Below are positions 6,218 to 11,782 of a stretch of DNA of 11,782 nt, one piece after another. The notes below the pieces were generated by a model that was given only the letters and a program-made list of their open reading frames with translations, was not told the DNA's origin and ran no database searches. Source of the stretch: Candidatus Melainabacteria bacterium (GTDB lineage: Bacteria > Cyanobacteriota > Vampirovibrionia > Gastranaerophilales > Gastranaerophilaceae). Location: NCBI GenBank assembly GCA_003258725.1, contig QHMG01000022.1:1-11782 (forward strand), read 5' to 3'. The position numbers and the translations under genes were made by a program. Position 1 is the stretch's first letter; each line of letters opens with the position of its first letter.

Positions 6218-6776
6218 AGAATTTTTCACGGTGGATAACGGTTTGTTTGAAACCATATTTGAGCCTAATTTTCCTGTTTTGTACAAATCAATTTTCGGGG
6301 AAGATACACCAAACTTAATCGATATAGATTTGCGTTTCAAATATGGAAATAGGGAACTAGTTGACGCTATCACAAACGAAACTGCAACCGATATTATTAA
6401 AGGTATCATTACAGTTAAGTTTGATGAATGGCAAAAACAGATTCAAGTGTTTAATAACGAATATGACGTGTTAAATCCTGTAACCTCAAAAGAAACTGTT
6501 ACCGAAAATAACACAGTTGACGAAACAGGAAATAATAACACGGTCGATTCAAGTGTAACGTTTAATAATGGAGATTTCGGCAATGACACAAAACAGCAAA
6601 GAGATTCCACAGGGAACAGACAAGAGACACGCACGAAAACAAGTGTTAAGAACGGTGTTCCGTCTAGCATTCCTACTAGTGAAATTATTCAAAAAGAAAT
6701 GAATCTCAGAAAGACCAACTTTAAAACACAGGTGGTAACAGAGATTGCAAAAGAAATTAGTTTAGATATTTATTAA
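6207..6776 (+). CDS. Probable lower collar protein (phi29 gp11-like)
   Basis: A 189-aa protein between connector and capsid genes. The N-terminal domain has the pattern of phi29-type lower collar proteins: LFETIFEPNFPVLYKSIF, a DIDLRFKYGNRELVDAITNETATDIIKGII segment, then WQKQIQVFNNEYDVLNP. A low-complexity Asn/Thr-rich linker follows (about residues 92-145, with VTENNTVDETGNNNTVDSS), then a helical C-terminus ending TQVVTEIAKEISLDIY; this linker-plus-helix ending is also usual in that family. Gp11 has about 293 aa, so this is a compact version. The start at 6207 overlaps the connector by 11 bases. The frame is open back to 6069, but that extension would only add a Lys/Gln-rich peptide from the repeat. 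The lower collar would join the portal to the tail knob. Family assignment is by motif layout and neighbours. Confidence 0.65.
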   Translation: MKIKEFFTVDNGLFETIFEPNFPVLYKSIFGEDTPNLIDIDLRFKYGNRELVDAITNETATDIIKGIITVKFDEWQKQIQVFNNEYDVLNPVTSKETVTENNTVDETGNNNTVDSSVTFNNGDFGNDTKQQRDSTGNRQETRTKTSVKNGVPSSIPTSEIIQKEMNLRKTNFKTQVVTEIAKEISLDIY

Positions 6777-6795
6777 TTCTTAAATTTTATATAAA

Positions 6796-7980
6796 ATGGA
6801 AGTAAAGCAAATTTATACGCTTATTAATAGCGTTTCATCTGAGGTTTTGGGCAAAACCGATTTGGTACACGAAGACCTCACAGGTATTGTTGATTTGGGC
6901 AATGAGGTTTTTAATCAAAATGCCGTTGACAATTACGTTAAATCACTTGTAAACCATATCGGCAAAGTGGTTTTCGTGAATCGCCCTTACAGTGGCAAAG
7001 TTCCATCTGTTTTGATGGATGCGTGGGAATTCGGTTCTGTTTTGGAAAAGATTTCAGCAGACGTTCCACAGGCTGAGGAAAACGATACGTGGAATCTCAC
7101 AGACGGCACAGAGTACAAACAGGACGTGTTCCACAAACCAACTGTTTCTGCTAAGTTCTTTAACTCAAAGGTAACTTTCGAAGTTCCTGTGTCTATCACC
7201 GAAAGACAGGTTAAAGAATCTTTCAGCAGTGCAGCACAGTTGAACGGTTTTCTGTCTATGATTTATAACGCTGTTGAGAAATCAATGACGATTAAGACAG
7301 ACGCTTTGGTGATGCGTACAATTAATAATATGATTGCAGAAACTTTGGACGCAGACAAGACCGCTTTTGGGTTTGTTCCATCAACACACGAAACCGTGGA
7401 CTACAGTTCTGCTAGTACTGTTAGATGCGTAAACCTGTTGAAACTTTACAATGAGAAGACAGGCACACAACTTACAGCTGCAACAGCTATTACCACACCC
7501 GATTTTATCCGCTTTGCAGCGTATGTTATGGGTTTGTACTCAGACCGTTTGCAGACCATTTCCACCCTGTTTAACGTAGGTGGTAAAGAGCGTTTCACAC
7601 CAAAGGACGTGTTACACACAGTTCTTTTGAGTGATTTTGCAGCAGCTGCAAAGACTTATCTGTACGCTGATACGTTCCACGAAGATAACGTGCTTTTGCC
7701 AAAGGCTGAAACCGTGGCTAGTTGGCAAGCTACAGGCAAAGATTATGCCTTTGAACACGTTTCAAAGATTGATGTAAAATCGGCTAGCGGTGCAACCGTT
7801 TCTGTAAGTGGTGTGCTCGGCGTGATGTTTGACCGTGACGCTTTGGGTGTTACTAATTTGGATAAGCGAGTAACAACCAACTATAACGCAAAGGCTGAGT
7901 TTTTCAATAACTATTACAAGTTCGATGCGGGTTACTTTAACGACACAAATGAGAACTTTGTAGTCTTCTTTATTGCCTAA
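6796..7980 (+). CDS. Major capsid protein (phi29 gp8-type, HK97 fold)
   Basis: A 394-aa protein with the features of capsid proteins from small protein-primed podoviruses: an N-terminal helix and ALxxxGxxVF-like region (LGNEVFNQNAVDNYVKSLVNHIGKVVFVNRPYSG), then VPSVLMDAWEFGSVLEKISADVPQAEENDTWNL, and a long strand/helix segment VTFEVPVSITERQVKESFSSAAQLNGFLSMIYNAVEKSM that I take as the HK97 E-loop and spine region. The C-terminal part has DKRVTTNYNAKAEFFNNYYKFDAGYF. Phi29 gp8 has 448 aa and a C-terminal Ig-like domain; here I see no separate Ig domain. A strongly AT-rich leader ahead of the ATG fits very high expression, and a clean terminator follows 20 bases after the stop. No separate scaffolding gene is adjacent, unlike phi29 (gp7). 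Confidence 0.85.
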   Translation: MEVKQIYTLINSVSSEVLGKTDLVHEDLTGIVDLGNEVFNQNAVDNYVKSLVNHIGKVVFVNRPYSGKVPSVLMDAWEFGSVLEKISADVPQAEENDTWNLTDGTEYKQDVFHKPTVSAKFFNSKVTFEVPVSITERQVKESFSSAAQLNGFLSMIYNAVEKSMTIKTDALVMRTINNMIAETLDADKTAFGFVPSTHETVDYSSASTVRCVNLLKLYNEKTGTQLTAATAITTPDFIRFAAYVMGLYSDRLQTISTLFNVGGKERFTPKDVLHTVLLSDFAAAAKTYLYADTFHEDNVLLPKAETVASWQATGKDYAFEHVSKIDVKSASGATVSVSGVLGVMFDRDALGVTNLDKRVTTNYNAKAEFFNNYYKFDAGYFNDTNENFVVFFIA

Positions 7981-8000
7981 TTTGGGTTGTTTAACTGTTG

Positions 8001-8042
8001 AGGGTGTTTTCCTGTAGTTGATAGCACAGGGAACACCCTTTT
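8001..8042 (+). terminator. Rho-independent terminator after the capsid gene
   Basis: AGGGTGTT (8001-8008) pairs with AACACCCT (8032-8039), continuing through CCTGT (8011-8015) with ACAGG (8026-8030) around a ten-base loop, and ends in a short T run. It would limit transcription into the tail genes and give capsid mRNA in excess. I found no good -33/-7 promoter between it and the next gene, so the tail genes probably depend on read-through. Confidence 0.8.
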
Positions 8043-8055
8043 AAACTTTGATGGT

Positions 8056-8499
8056 ATGATTAAAATTAAAACGTTCATTTATGACGGTAAACCAAACGAA
8101 GTAAACAAAACCCTACAGGAAAACAGCGAGTACACAGGATTGTTAAATGCTAGTTTTAACGTGTTAACACCTGTAGTAAGATTCAGAACTCGCACACCTG
8201 TAACGTTTAATTACGTTTATATCGAAAGTTTAAACCGTTATTATTTCGTGAAAGAAATTTCGCAAGATGGTGATTTATGCACGGTACGTTTAAAAGTGGA
8301 CGTGCTTTTCACGTACAAAGATAAAATACTCGCTAGTAGTGGAACGTTGACACAGGGTGAAAACGTTAACAAATATCTTTCAAACCGTGCAAACGTGGTC
8401 GATGTAAGACCAAACGTAAGAAAGTTAGATTTTCCGAATAAGGAACTATTAAACGAAACAGGTAGTATTATAATGGTAACTATAAAAGGAAATAAGTAA
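8056..8499 (+). CDS. N-terminal half of a gp9-type tail knob protein
   Basis: A 147-aa protein that corresponds to only the N-terminal domain of the phi29 gp9 tail knob family (gp9 has 599 aa). The stretch FNYVYIESLNRYYFVKEIS...CTVRLKVDVLFTYKDKIL (about residues 51-92) matches gp9 YGNKWFYAFVTELEY...TYVHFEIDVLQTWMFNI. Then come Asn/Lys-rich residues and a NETGSIIMVTIKG strand (as gp9 YDDMMFLVVISKS), where the chain stops. In gp9 the polypeptide would continue into the rest of the knob; here it ends in TAA overlapping the next ATG (TAATG), and the next protein carries a gp9-like C-terminal domain. I infer a two-chain knob. It is not a decayed gene: codon use and spacing are intact, and the ending falls at a domain edge. 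Confidence 0.72.
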   Translation: MIKIKTFIYDGKPNEVNKTLQENSEYTGLLNASFNVLTPVVRFRTRTPVTFNYVYIESLNRYYFVKEISQDGDLCTVRLKVDVLFTYKDKILASSGTLTQGENVNKYLSNRANVVDVRPNVRKLDFPNKELLNETGSIIMVTIKGNK

Positions 8500-10370
8500 T
8501 GGCTAGTTATAAAATAAATTATCATCTTACCAACTGTAACACAACAGCTGTAAGTAGTGAAAATTACGACACAGACGGTAACATCATTTACTTTTGCGGA
8601 AAAGCGGTGGACGGTTGTTATTTTTTGCCAAATGACGGTGATTACAATTACATTTCACGTCTGAATAGTGGAACAACAAAAGTTACTCATTTTAACCTGT
8701 CACGTGTTTCTGCTAGTGATGATTCAAAAGTTATGAGCGGTGATATTGACGGTATTTCATCAGATGGCAAATATTTTTCAAAACGTTTGACCTTTGGCGA
8801 TGCAAACACAGGTGAAATGGAATGTTACTTAAACGCACGTGGTGGCACACCTACAGTTAAAACGTTAAAGATAAACAATAACGTTTCGGGCACAAATGCC
8901 GTTTCGGTGCAAAACGATACAAATTTCGATATTACGTTAACAGGTGACACAGACGGAACTTTCACGGTTGCCCCTGTAGTTACTTACAAGAACACGTATA
9001 ACGAAACAGTACAGGGAACTATGAACGTTAACGGTAACGTAGCAACATTTAGTGTTCCTGTAGAAACAAACGAAGAAGTAACGATAAACGGAACGTTCAC
9101 ACCAAAACCGAAAGAGTTAACAATAACAAACCACGTTTCGGGAACTACTGCAAACTATGTGCAAAACGGTGAAAATTTCGATATTACGTTAACAGGTAAC
9201 ACAGACGGTGTTTTCTCGGTTGTTCCTGTAGTTTCTTATAAAAACGAAAGTGGAACGGAAACAACAGGAAATATGAACGTTAACGGTAAAACAGCAACAT
9301 TTAGTGTTCCTGTTGCCACAAATGAAACCGTAACTATTACAGGTACGTTCACACCCGAAACACCACAGAAAGACGTACCAATTACGTATAATGTGACAAA
9401 TTGCACCGTTTCACCACAGCCACAGACAGTTAAGACAGGGGAAACTTTAAATTTGACTGTTGCACCGCTTACAAATTACAAATTAGATTCGTGCAATCTT
9501 ATTTGGTTTGATGGTACAAAAGATATTACGATAAGTGTTACAGGTGGTGTTATTTCGTTCCCTGTGCCCGATTCTTGCGTGTCTATAACGATTAAGGCTG
9601 TAGCTAGTATAATAACCCCTGTTGGTCGTAATTATGGCGCAATAAACGTTTATTGTGTGACGCTTGACAATTTGGACGCATTTTCTAAACAGCGTTTCTT
9701 TGAAATAAAAGACGATACACAGGGAATTTACGAAGAAGTAAATTTGGGAATCTATGTAAATCGTATCAGACGCATTTTTACAAACGTTCCTGTATCGGGT
9801 ACAGATTCTTTGCGGTGCGGTAACTACAACACAGGTATAACGGTACAAACACCCGAAAAGGACGTTATAATGCTAGACTTTGGCGATGTGACGTTAACAG
9901 GTTTGAACGGTGATTCGGAAGACTATAACGCACAAATTTCGGTGTTTATTCCGTGCCGTGGCTTTGTTGCTGTAGATAGTAAGTATATCGGTAAAACGGT
10001 AAACCTATCTTTCAAAGTGAACGTTATTACAGGTGATGCAGTGGCGTTTTTGTCCTATGATGGTGTTATCTTTCAGTTAGAAAGTTTTTCTTTGTCACGT
10101 GATGTTATTTACAAGACAGGAACAACAGAACTTAATATCGTAGGCGGTACGCAGTGGGACGAACAAATTTTGTACGGTTTAGAACCTTATGTTATTATCA
10201 CGCAGAACACTACAGTAAATAAGCCTGTGAACAATACACAGGAATCCGTAACAATCGGGGACGTAACAGGCTATGCACAGTTTGAAAACGTAGATTTGAA
10301 CACGGTTAATTTGTTGGTCGATGAGTACAACACCATTATTTCAGAACTTGAAAACGGTGTTTATCTATAA
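8499..10370 (+). CDS. Tail knob C-terminal half with N-terminal Ig-like repeats
   Basis: A 623-aa protein in two parts. Residues 1-375 are strand-rich Ig-like modules: a first module with three Cys (about 1-115), two near-identical 85-aa repeats (121-205 and 206-290, sharing NFDITLTG, PVV(T/S)YKN, NVNG, ATFSVPV, GTFTP), and a divergent fourth (about 291-373). Residues 376-623 look like the distal part of gp9-type knob proteins from small podoviruses: GAINVYCVTLDNLDAF...NRIRRIFTNVPV...GNYNTGI...GDVTLTGLNGDSEDYNAQISVFIPCRGFVAVDSKYIGKTVNLSFKVNVITGDAVAFL. It is coupled to the 147-aa knob N-terminal gene by TAATG. The Ig-like part probably projects from the tail and binds carbohydrate or receptor. 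No signal peptide. Calling it simply a tail fibre is the alternative. Confidence 0.7.
   Translation: MASYKINYHLTNCNTTAVSSENYDTDGNIIYFCGKAVDGCYFLPNDGDYNYISRLNSGTTKVTHFNLSRVSASDDSKVMSGDIDGISSDGKYFSKRLTFGDANTGEMECYLNARGGTPTVKTLKINNNVSGTNAVSVQNDTNFDITLTGDTDGTFTVAPVVTYKNTYNETVQGTMNVNGNVATFSVPVETNEEVTINGTFTPKPKELTITNHVSGTTANYVQNGENFDITLTGNTDGVFSVVPVVSYKNESGTETTGNMNVNGKTATFSVPVATNETVTITGTFTPETPQKDVPITYNVTNCTVSPQPQTVKTGETLNLTVAPLTNYKLDSCNLIWFDGTKDITISVTGGVISFPVPDSCVSITIKAVASIITPVGRNYGAINVYCVTLDNLDAFSKQRFFEIKDDTQGIYEEVNLGIYVNRIRRIFTNVPVSGTDSLRCGNYNTGITVQTPEKDVIMLDFGDVTLTGLNGDSEDYNAQISVFIPCRGFVAVDSKYIGKTVNLSFKVNVITGDAVAFLSYDGVIFQLESFSLSRDVIYKTGTTELNIVGGTQWDEQILYGLEPYVIITQNTTVNKPVNNTQESVTIGDVTGYAQFENVDLNTVNLLVDEYNTIISELENGVYL
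8859..9368 (+). repeat. Two tandem 255-bp repeats coding Ig-like domains
   Basis: Two 85-codon units (8859-9113 and 9114-9368) encode the paired Ig-like domains. Similarity extends to DNA: AATTTCGATATTACGTTAAC plus following bases, ATGAACGTTAACGGTAA, and GCAACATTTAGTGTTCCTGT are each present in both units without change, while other parts differ. Long identical runs at silent positions point to a fairly recent duplication or gene conversion. Confidence 0.85.
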
Positions 10371-10407
10371 AAGAAAAGGGACGGTACAAACACCGCCCCT
10401 TTTTCTT
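10371..10407. terminator. Bidirectional terminator between convergent operons
   Basis: AAGAAAAGGG (10371-10380) pairs with CCCTTTTTCTT (10397-10407) and CGGT (10382-10385) with ACCG (10392-10395), with one A/C mismatch and a six-base loop. The stem has an A-rich left arm and a T-rich right arm, so it can end transcripts from both directions: the rightward tail operon and the leftward lysis operon. It overlaps the stop of the leftward gene by two bases. Confidence 0.9.
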
Positions 10408-10651
10408 ATTTGCTATAAAATTCATTCATTAAACCTTTCTTACAAAGGAAATCGAAACAGCGGTTTTTGATACCCTTTTCTGTTTCAAGACAGTTAGAAA
10501 GATATTCGATAACTTTCTTTTGTGCCTGTAGTGTGTCTATTACAGAGTTAAGCAATAAACCGTTACCGCCTGTAGTGTTTTCTGCTACAAACTTTAAATT
10601 ATCAATGGAAACTGAAATAGAATCCTGTAAAACCTTAAAACCTTTATCCAT
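10406..10651 (-). CDS. Unknown 81-aa protein, last gene of the right operon
   Basis: I do not recognise this protein. It follows the endolysin by three bases, so the two are co-translated. It is largely helical by composition (SIDNLKFVAENTT, SVIDTLQAQKKVIEYLSNCLETEKG), with three cysteines (54, 65, 70) in the second half and no membrane segment or signal peptide. The position directly after the lysin hints at a lysis accessory such as an antiholin or lysin partner, but a cytosolic helical protein without a hydrophobic stretch does not fit a spanin. A head or scaffold helper is another possibility, since the genome otherwise lacks a scaffolding gene. The frame is convincing because of tight spacing on one side and the terminator on the other. 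Confidence 0.65.
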   Translation of the reverse strand: MDKGFKVLQDSISVSIDNLKFVAENTTGGNGLLLNSVIDTLQAQKKVIEYLSNCLETEKGIKNRCFDFLCKKGLMNEFYSK

Positions 10652-10654
10652 AAC

Positions 10655-11077
10655 TTATTTCTTTTCTAAGTTCATAATAATCTGTTGACGTGGTTTGCCG
10701 TTACGTGGTGCAACCGAAACGTGATACCAAAAACTTTTAGAACCTTTGCGATGTTCTTTAATAAGTTGGTCAAAACCACCTGTTTCTCGCAAAACCTTTT
10801 CCAAAGATTCCATATCGGCACAAATCAAGTCAGCGGCTAAACCTTTTTGGTGTTGACTGTTAGAAACACCCCCTACAGCCTTATTTAACACAGGGCAACG
10901 AAAACCGCTTGAAATCAGAATCGGTTTACCTACCTTTTCACGGATAACATCTAAATAATCAGCTAACTTATTTAAGTTATCTACTACCTCAAATGTAGGG
11001 GTGTTATCAATCCCCAAACGTTTTGCGGTTGCTGAGTTCAAAAACTCAGACAGGCTAAAATACTTAATCTTTTTCAT
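10655..11077 (-). CDS. Endolysin, M15-type peptidase
   Basis: A 140-aa zinc peptidase of the M15 (D-Ala-D-Ala carboxypeptidase / L-Ala-D-Glu endopeptidase-like) group, expected to cut peptide stems of peptidoglycan and lyse the cell. The SSGFRCPVLNKAVGGVSNSQHQKGLAAD segment (about 56-83) supplies the first two zinc ligands, His76 and Asp83, and WYHVSV (His119) the third; SGFR with Arg60 is the usual substrate-side motif. It is a bare catalytic domain with no wall-binding domain and no signal peptide, so it depends on a holin. The gene lies in the leftward operon driven by the terminal promoter, not with the holin, so the two lysis genes are under different promoters. Its start overlaps the preceding gene by 14 bases. 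Confidence 0.9.
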   Translation of the reverse strand: MKKIKYFSLSEFLNSATAKRLGIDNTPTFEVVDNLNKLADYLDVIREKVGKPILISSGFRCPVLNKAVGGVSNSQHQKGLAADLICADMESLEKVLRETGGFDQLIKEHRKGSKSFWYHVSVAPRNGKPRQQIIMNLEKK

Positions 11078-11279
11078 ATCTCTTTTCTGTTGGTGAAACT
11101 ACAAACCATTTACGGCTATCTTTGTGTGTCGGGAATCTACCTTTAACAGTTATAGAGCAATCCCCCGAAAGATAGTCTATTTTGTTGTTAAAGAACTCGC
11201 TTACTTTGTCAGAACGTACCATATAAACGGTAACGATATTAACCTGTTTCAAAGTGATTTTAAAATAACTATGCTCCAT
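11064..11279 (-). CDS. Unknown 71-aa basic protein
   Basis: I do not recognise this protein. It is small and basic, beta-rich at the N-terminus (YFKITLKQVNIVTVYMVRSDKVSEFF), followed by DYLSGDCSITVKGRFPTHKDSRKWFVV and a charged tail. It lies second in the leftward operon and overlaps the endolysin start by 14 bases. The N-terminal pattern KITL-x5-V-x4-VRSDKVSEF loosely parallels KISL-x5-I-x4-V of the neighbouring 108-aa protein, so the two may be distant paralogues; this is weak. No membrane segment. A DNA- or RNA-binding or host-interaction role would suit its size and promoter, but nothing in the sequence proves it. Confidence 0.6.
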   Translation of the reverse strand: MEHSYFKITLKQVNIVTVYMVRSDKVSEFFNNKIDYLSGDCSITVKGRFPTHKDSRKWFVVSPTEKRYEKD

Positions 11280-11295
11280 ATCTATATATGTTTAT

Positions 11296-11319
11296 GCCTG
11301 TGAGTGTTACCCCACAGGC
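11296..11319 (-). other. Hairpin between the first two genes of the right operon
   Basis: GCCTGTG (11296-11302) pairs with CACAGGC (11313-11319) around a ten-base loop. On the leftward transcript it follows the 108-aa gene and precedes the 71-aa gene; the tail is A/T-mixed and not a clean T run. It may attenuate or protect the mRNA of the first gene, giving a step down toward the lysin. A full terminator seems unlikely because no promoter follows. Confidence 0.5.
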
Positions 11320-11327
11320 TGTTAATA

Positions 11328-11654
11328 TTAACCGATTCTTTCGCTTACCTGTGTTAACGTAAGAATAGTGCAAACATAATCACCCAATTTATTGCAAACC
11401 TGTGTAACACAGTAACCCATTTCTAAAATGTGGTTTAAACTGTCTTTCGATGCACAAATAGTGTAAACACTATCTGTTAATTTCTTAATGTGGTTTATTT
11501 TCATACAATTAATTTCGTGATTGTACATTACCTTTGCCACGTCTTTGAAAACACCCTCAACAAATTCTGTTGCTTTTGCTGATTCTGTTTTAACCGTTAT
11601 ACCCTTTACAGATATACGGATTTCACTTTCTAACGAAATTTTATACTTTGCCAT
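11328..11654 (-). CDS. Unknown 108-aa protein, first gene of the right operon
   Basis: I do not recognise this protein. It is the first gene read from the right terminal promoter, starting about 30 bases after the predicted transcription start with an AT-rich leader. The frame is open to an ATG at 11705, but that start is upstream of the transcription start, so I chose the ATG at 11654 (MAKYKISLESEIRISVKG). The N-terminus is strand-rich, the middle (KATEFVEGVFKDVAKVMYNHEI) looks helical, and the last half has three Cys and alternating strands (GYCVTQVCNKLGDYVCTILTL). Length and early expression would suit an accessory replication or DNA-organising protein like phi29 p6 (about 104 aa), or an anti-host factor; no motif decides between them. 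Confidence 0.65.
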   Translation of the reverse strand: MAKYKISLESEIRISVKGITVKTESAKATEFVEGVFKDVAKVMYNHEINCMKINHIKKLTDSVYTICASKDSLNHILEMGYCVTQVCNKLGDYVCTILTLTQVSERIG

Positions 11655-11689
11655 ATTCTTATTATTTAACTGTTTAACTTTTAATTTTC

Positions 11690-11782
11690 TGCAAAGATAC
11701 GGCATTTTTGCGAAACCACCAAATTTTTTCTGTTAAGAAATCTTAAAGAATAAAATTAATATCTGTTAACACTTCGTTTCAC
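11690..11782 (-). repeat. Right inverted terminal repeat, replication origin and promoter
   Basis: This is a perfect 93-base inverted copy of 2-94. It carries the same promoter facing leftward into the 11654-10406 operon, and the same internal TTAACAGA and TTAAGA/TCTTAA elements. The last seven bases, GTTTCAC, are the other half of the parS-like core seen at the left end. Having both repeats at the very edges implies that the window is a complete genome, not a fragment. The left end has one extra base (C); whether the right end lacks a final G or the left C is an assembly leftover cannot be decided here. Confidence 0.95.
11692..11723 (-). promoter_or_regulatory. Right-end promoter, Bacteroides -33/-7 type
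   Basis: On the minus strand, TTTG (11723-11720) and TATCTTTG (11699-11692) are 20 bases apart, the same promoter as at the left end because it lies inside the terminal repeat. Predicted start is near 11685. After the -7 box the sequence diverges from the left copy, so leader regulation can differ between the two end operons. It drives the four leftward genes. Confidence 0.85.

Noticed and set aside
9483..9848. Long open frame on the minus strand opposite the tail protein gene
   Set aside because: It is antisense to a convincing gene, has low-complexity Tyr/Cys/Thr composition typical of shadow frames, and lacks a leader. The same applies to the minus-strand frames at 2076-3191, 4189-4422, 5986-6409, 6443-6670, 6987-7199 and 8241-8525.
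11655..11705. Upstream start for the 108-aa gene
   Set aside because: It overlaps the -7 box of the right terminal promoter and cannot lie on that transcript.
1..11782. Absence of TGA stop codons (15 genes end in TAA or TAG)
   Set aside because: With so few genes in an AT-rich genome this is only mildly unusual, and I saw no gene interrupted by in-frame TGA that would suggest recoding.
1..11782. Linear plasmid with covalently closed hairpin ends and a protelomerase
   Set aside because: No protelomerase or resolvase-like gene is present; polymerase and terminal-protein candidate explain the ends by protein priming. Read data at the ends could still revisit this.

Overview
The window looks like the complete linear genome of a very small tailed phage. 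It begins and ends with a perfect 93-bp inverted terminal repeat (2-94 and 11690-11782). It encodes a protein-primed family B DNA polymerase, a terminal-protein candidate, a phi29 gp16-type packaging ATPase, a phi29-type connector, a lower-collar candidate, a major capsid protein and a gp9-type tail knob. This is the phi29-like (Picovirinae-type) plan, at about 11.8 kb instead of 19 kb. The host is probably a Bacteroidota member, most likely a gut Bacteroidales. The promoters are TTTG-N20-TATCTTTG, the -33/-7 consensus of the Bacteroides primary sigma factor, and the genes have AT-rich leaders without Shine-Dalgarno sequences.

Layout: the left repeat carries a rightward promoter that reads a 55-aa protein, a likely ssDNA-binding protein, the terminal-protein candidate, the DNA polymerase and the packaging ATPase (141-4827). 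A hairpin terminator (4840-4881) follows, and the upper half of its stem is an exact 16-bp parS site, TGTTTCACGTGAAACA. Immediately downstream a second promoter (4883-4914) drives holin, connector, lower collar and capsid (4947-7980). After another terminator (8001-8042) come a two-gene tail knob and its immunoglobulin-like stalk (8056-10370). A bidirectional terminator (10371-10407) separates these from a leftward operon driven by the promoter in the right repeat (11654 back to 10406): two unknown small proteins, an M15-type endolysin and another unknown.

How it fits together: the repeats act as both replication origins, primed by the terminal protein, and as start sites for the two inward end-operons. 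The internal terminator/parS/promoter block divides replication and packaging genes from structural genes. Lysis is divided between the holin (left structural operon) and the endolysin (right operon).

Most unusual points: the perfect parS; genome ends that each begin with half of that site, so that abutted ends would rebuild the 14-bp parS core; a gp9-like knob split into two TAATG-coupled genes with Ig-like repeats at the break; a strong excess of the 5-mer ACAGG in all frames and in non-coding DNA; and an apparent complete absence of GATC, CCGG and GGCC. All gaps between genes are under 150 bases. I saw no tRNA, rRNA, CRISPR array, integrase or insertion sequence.
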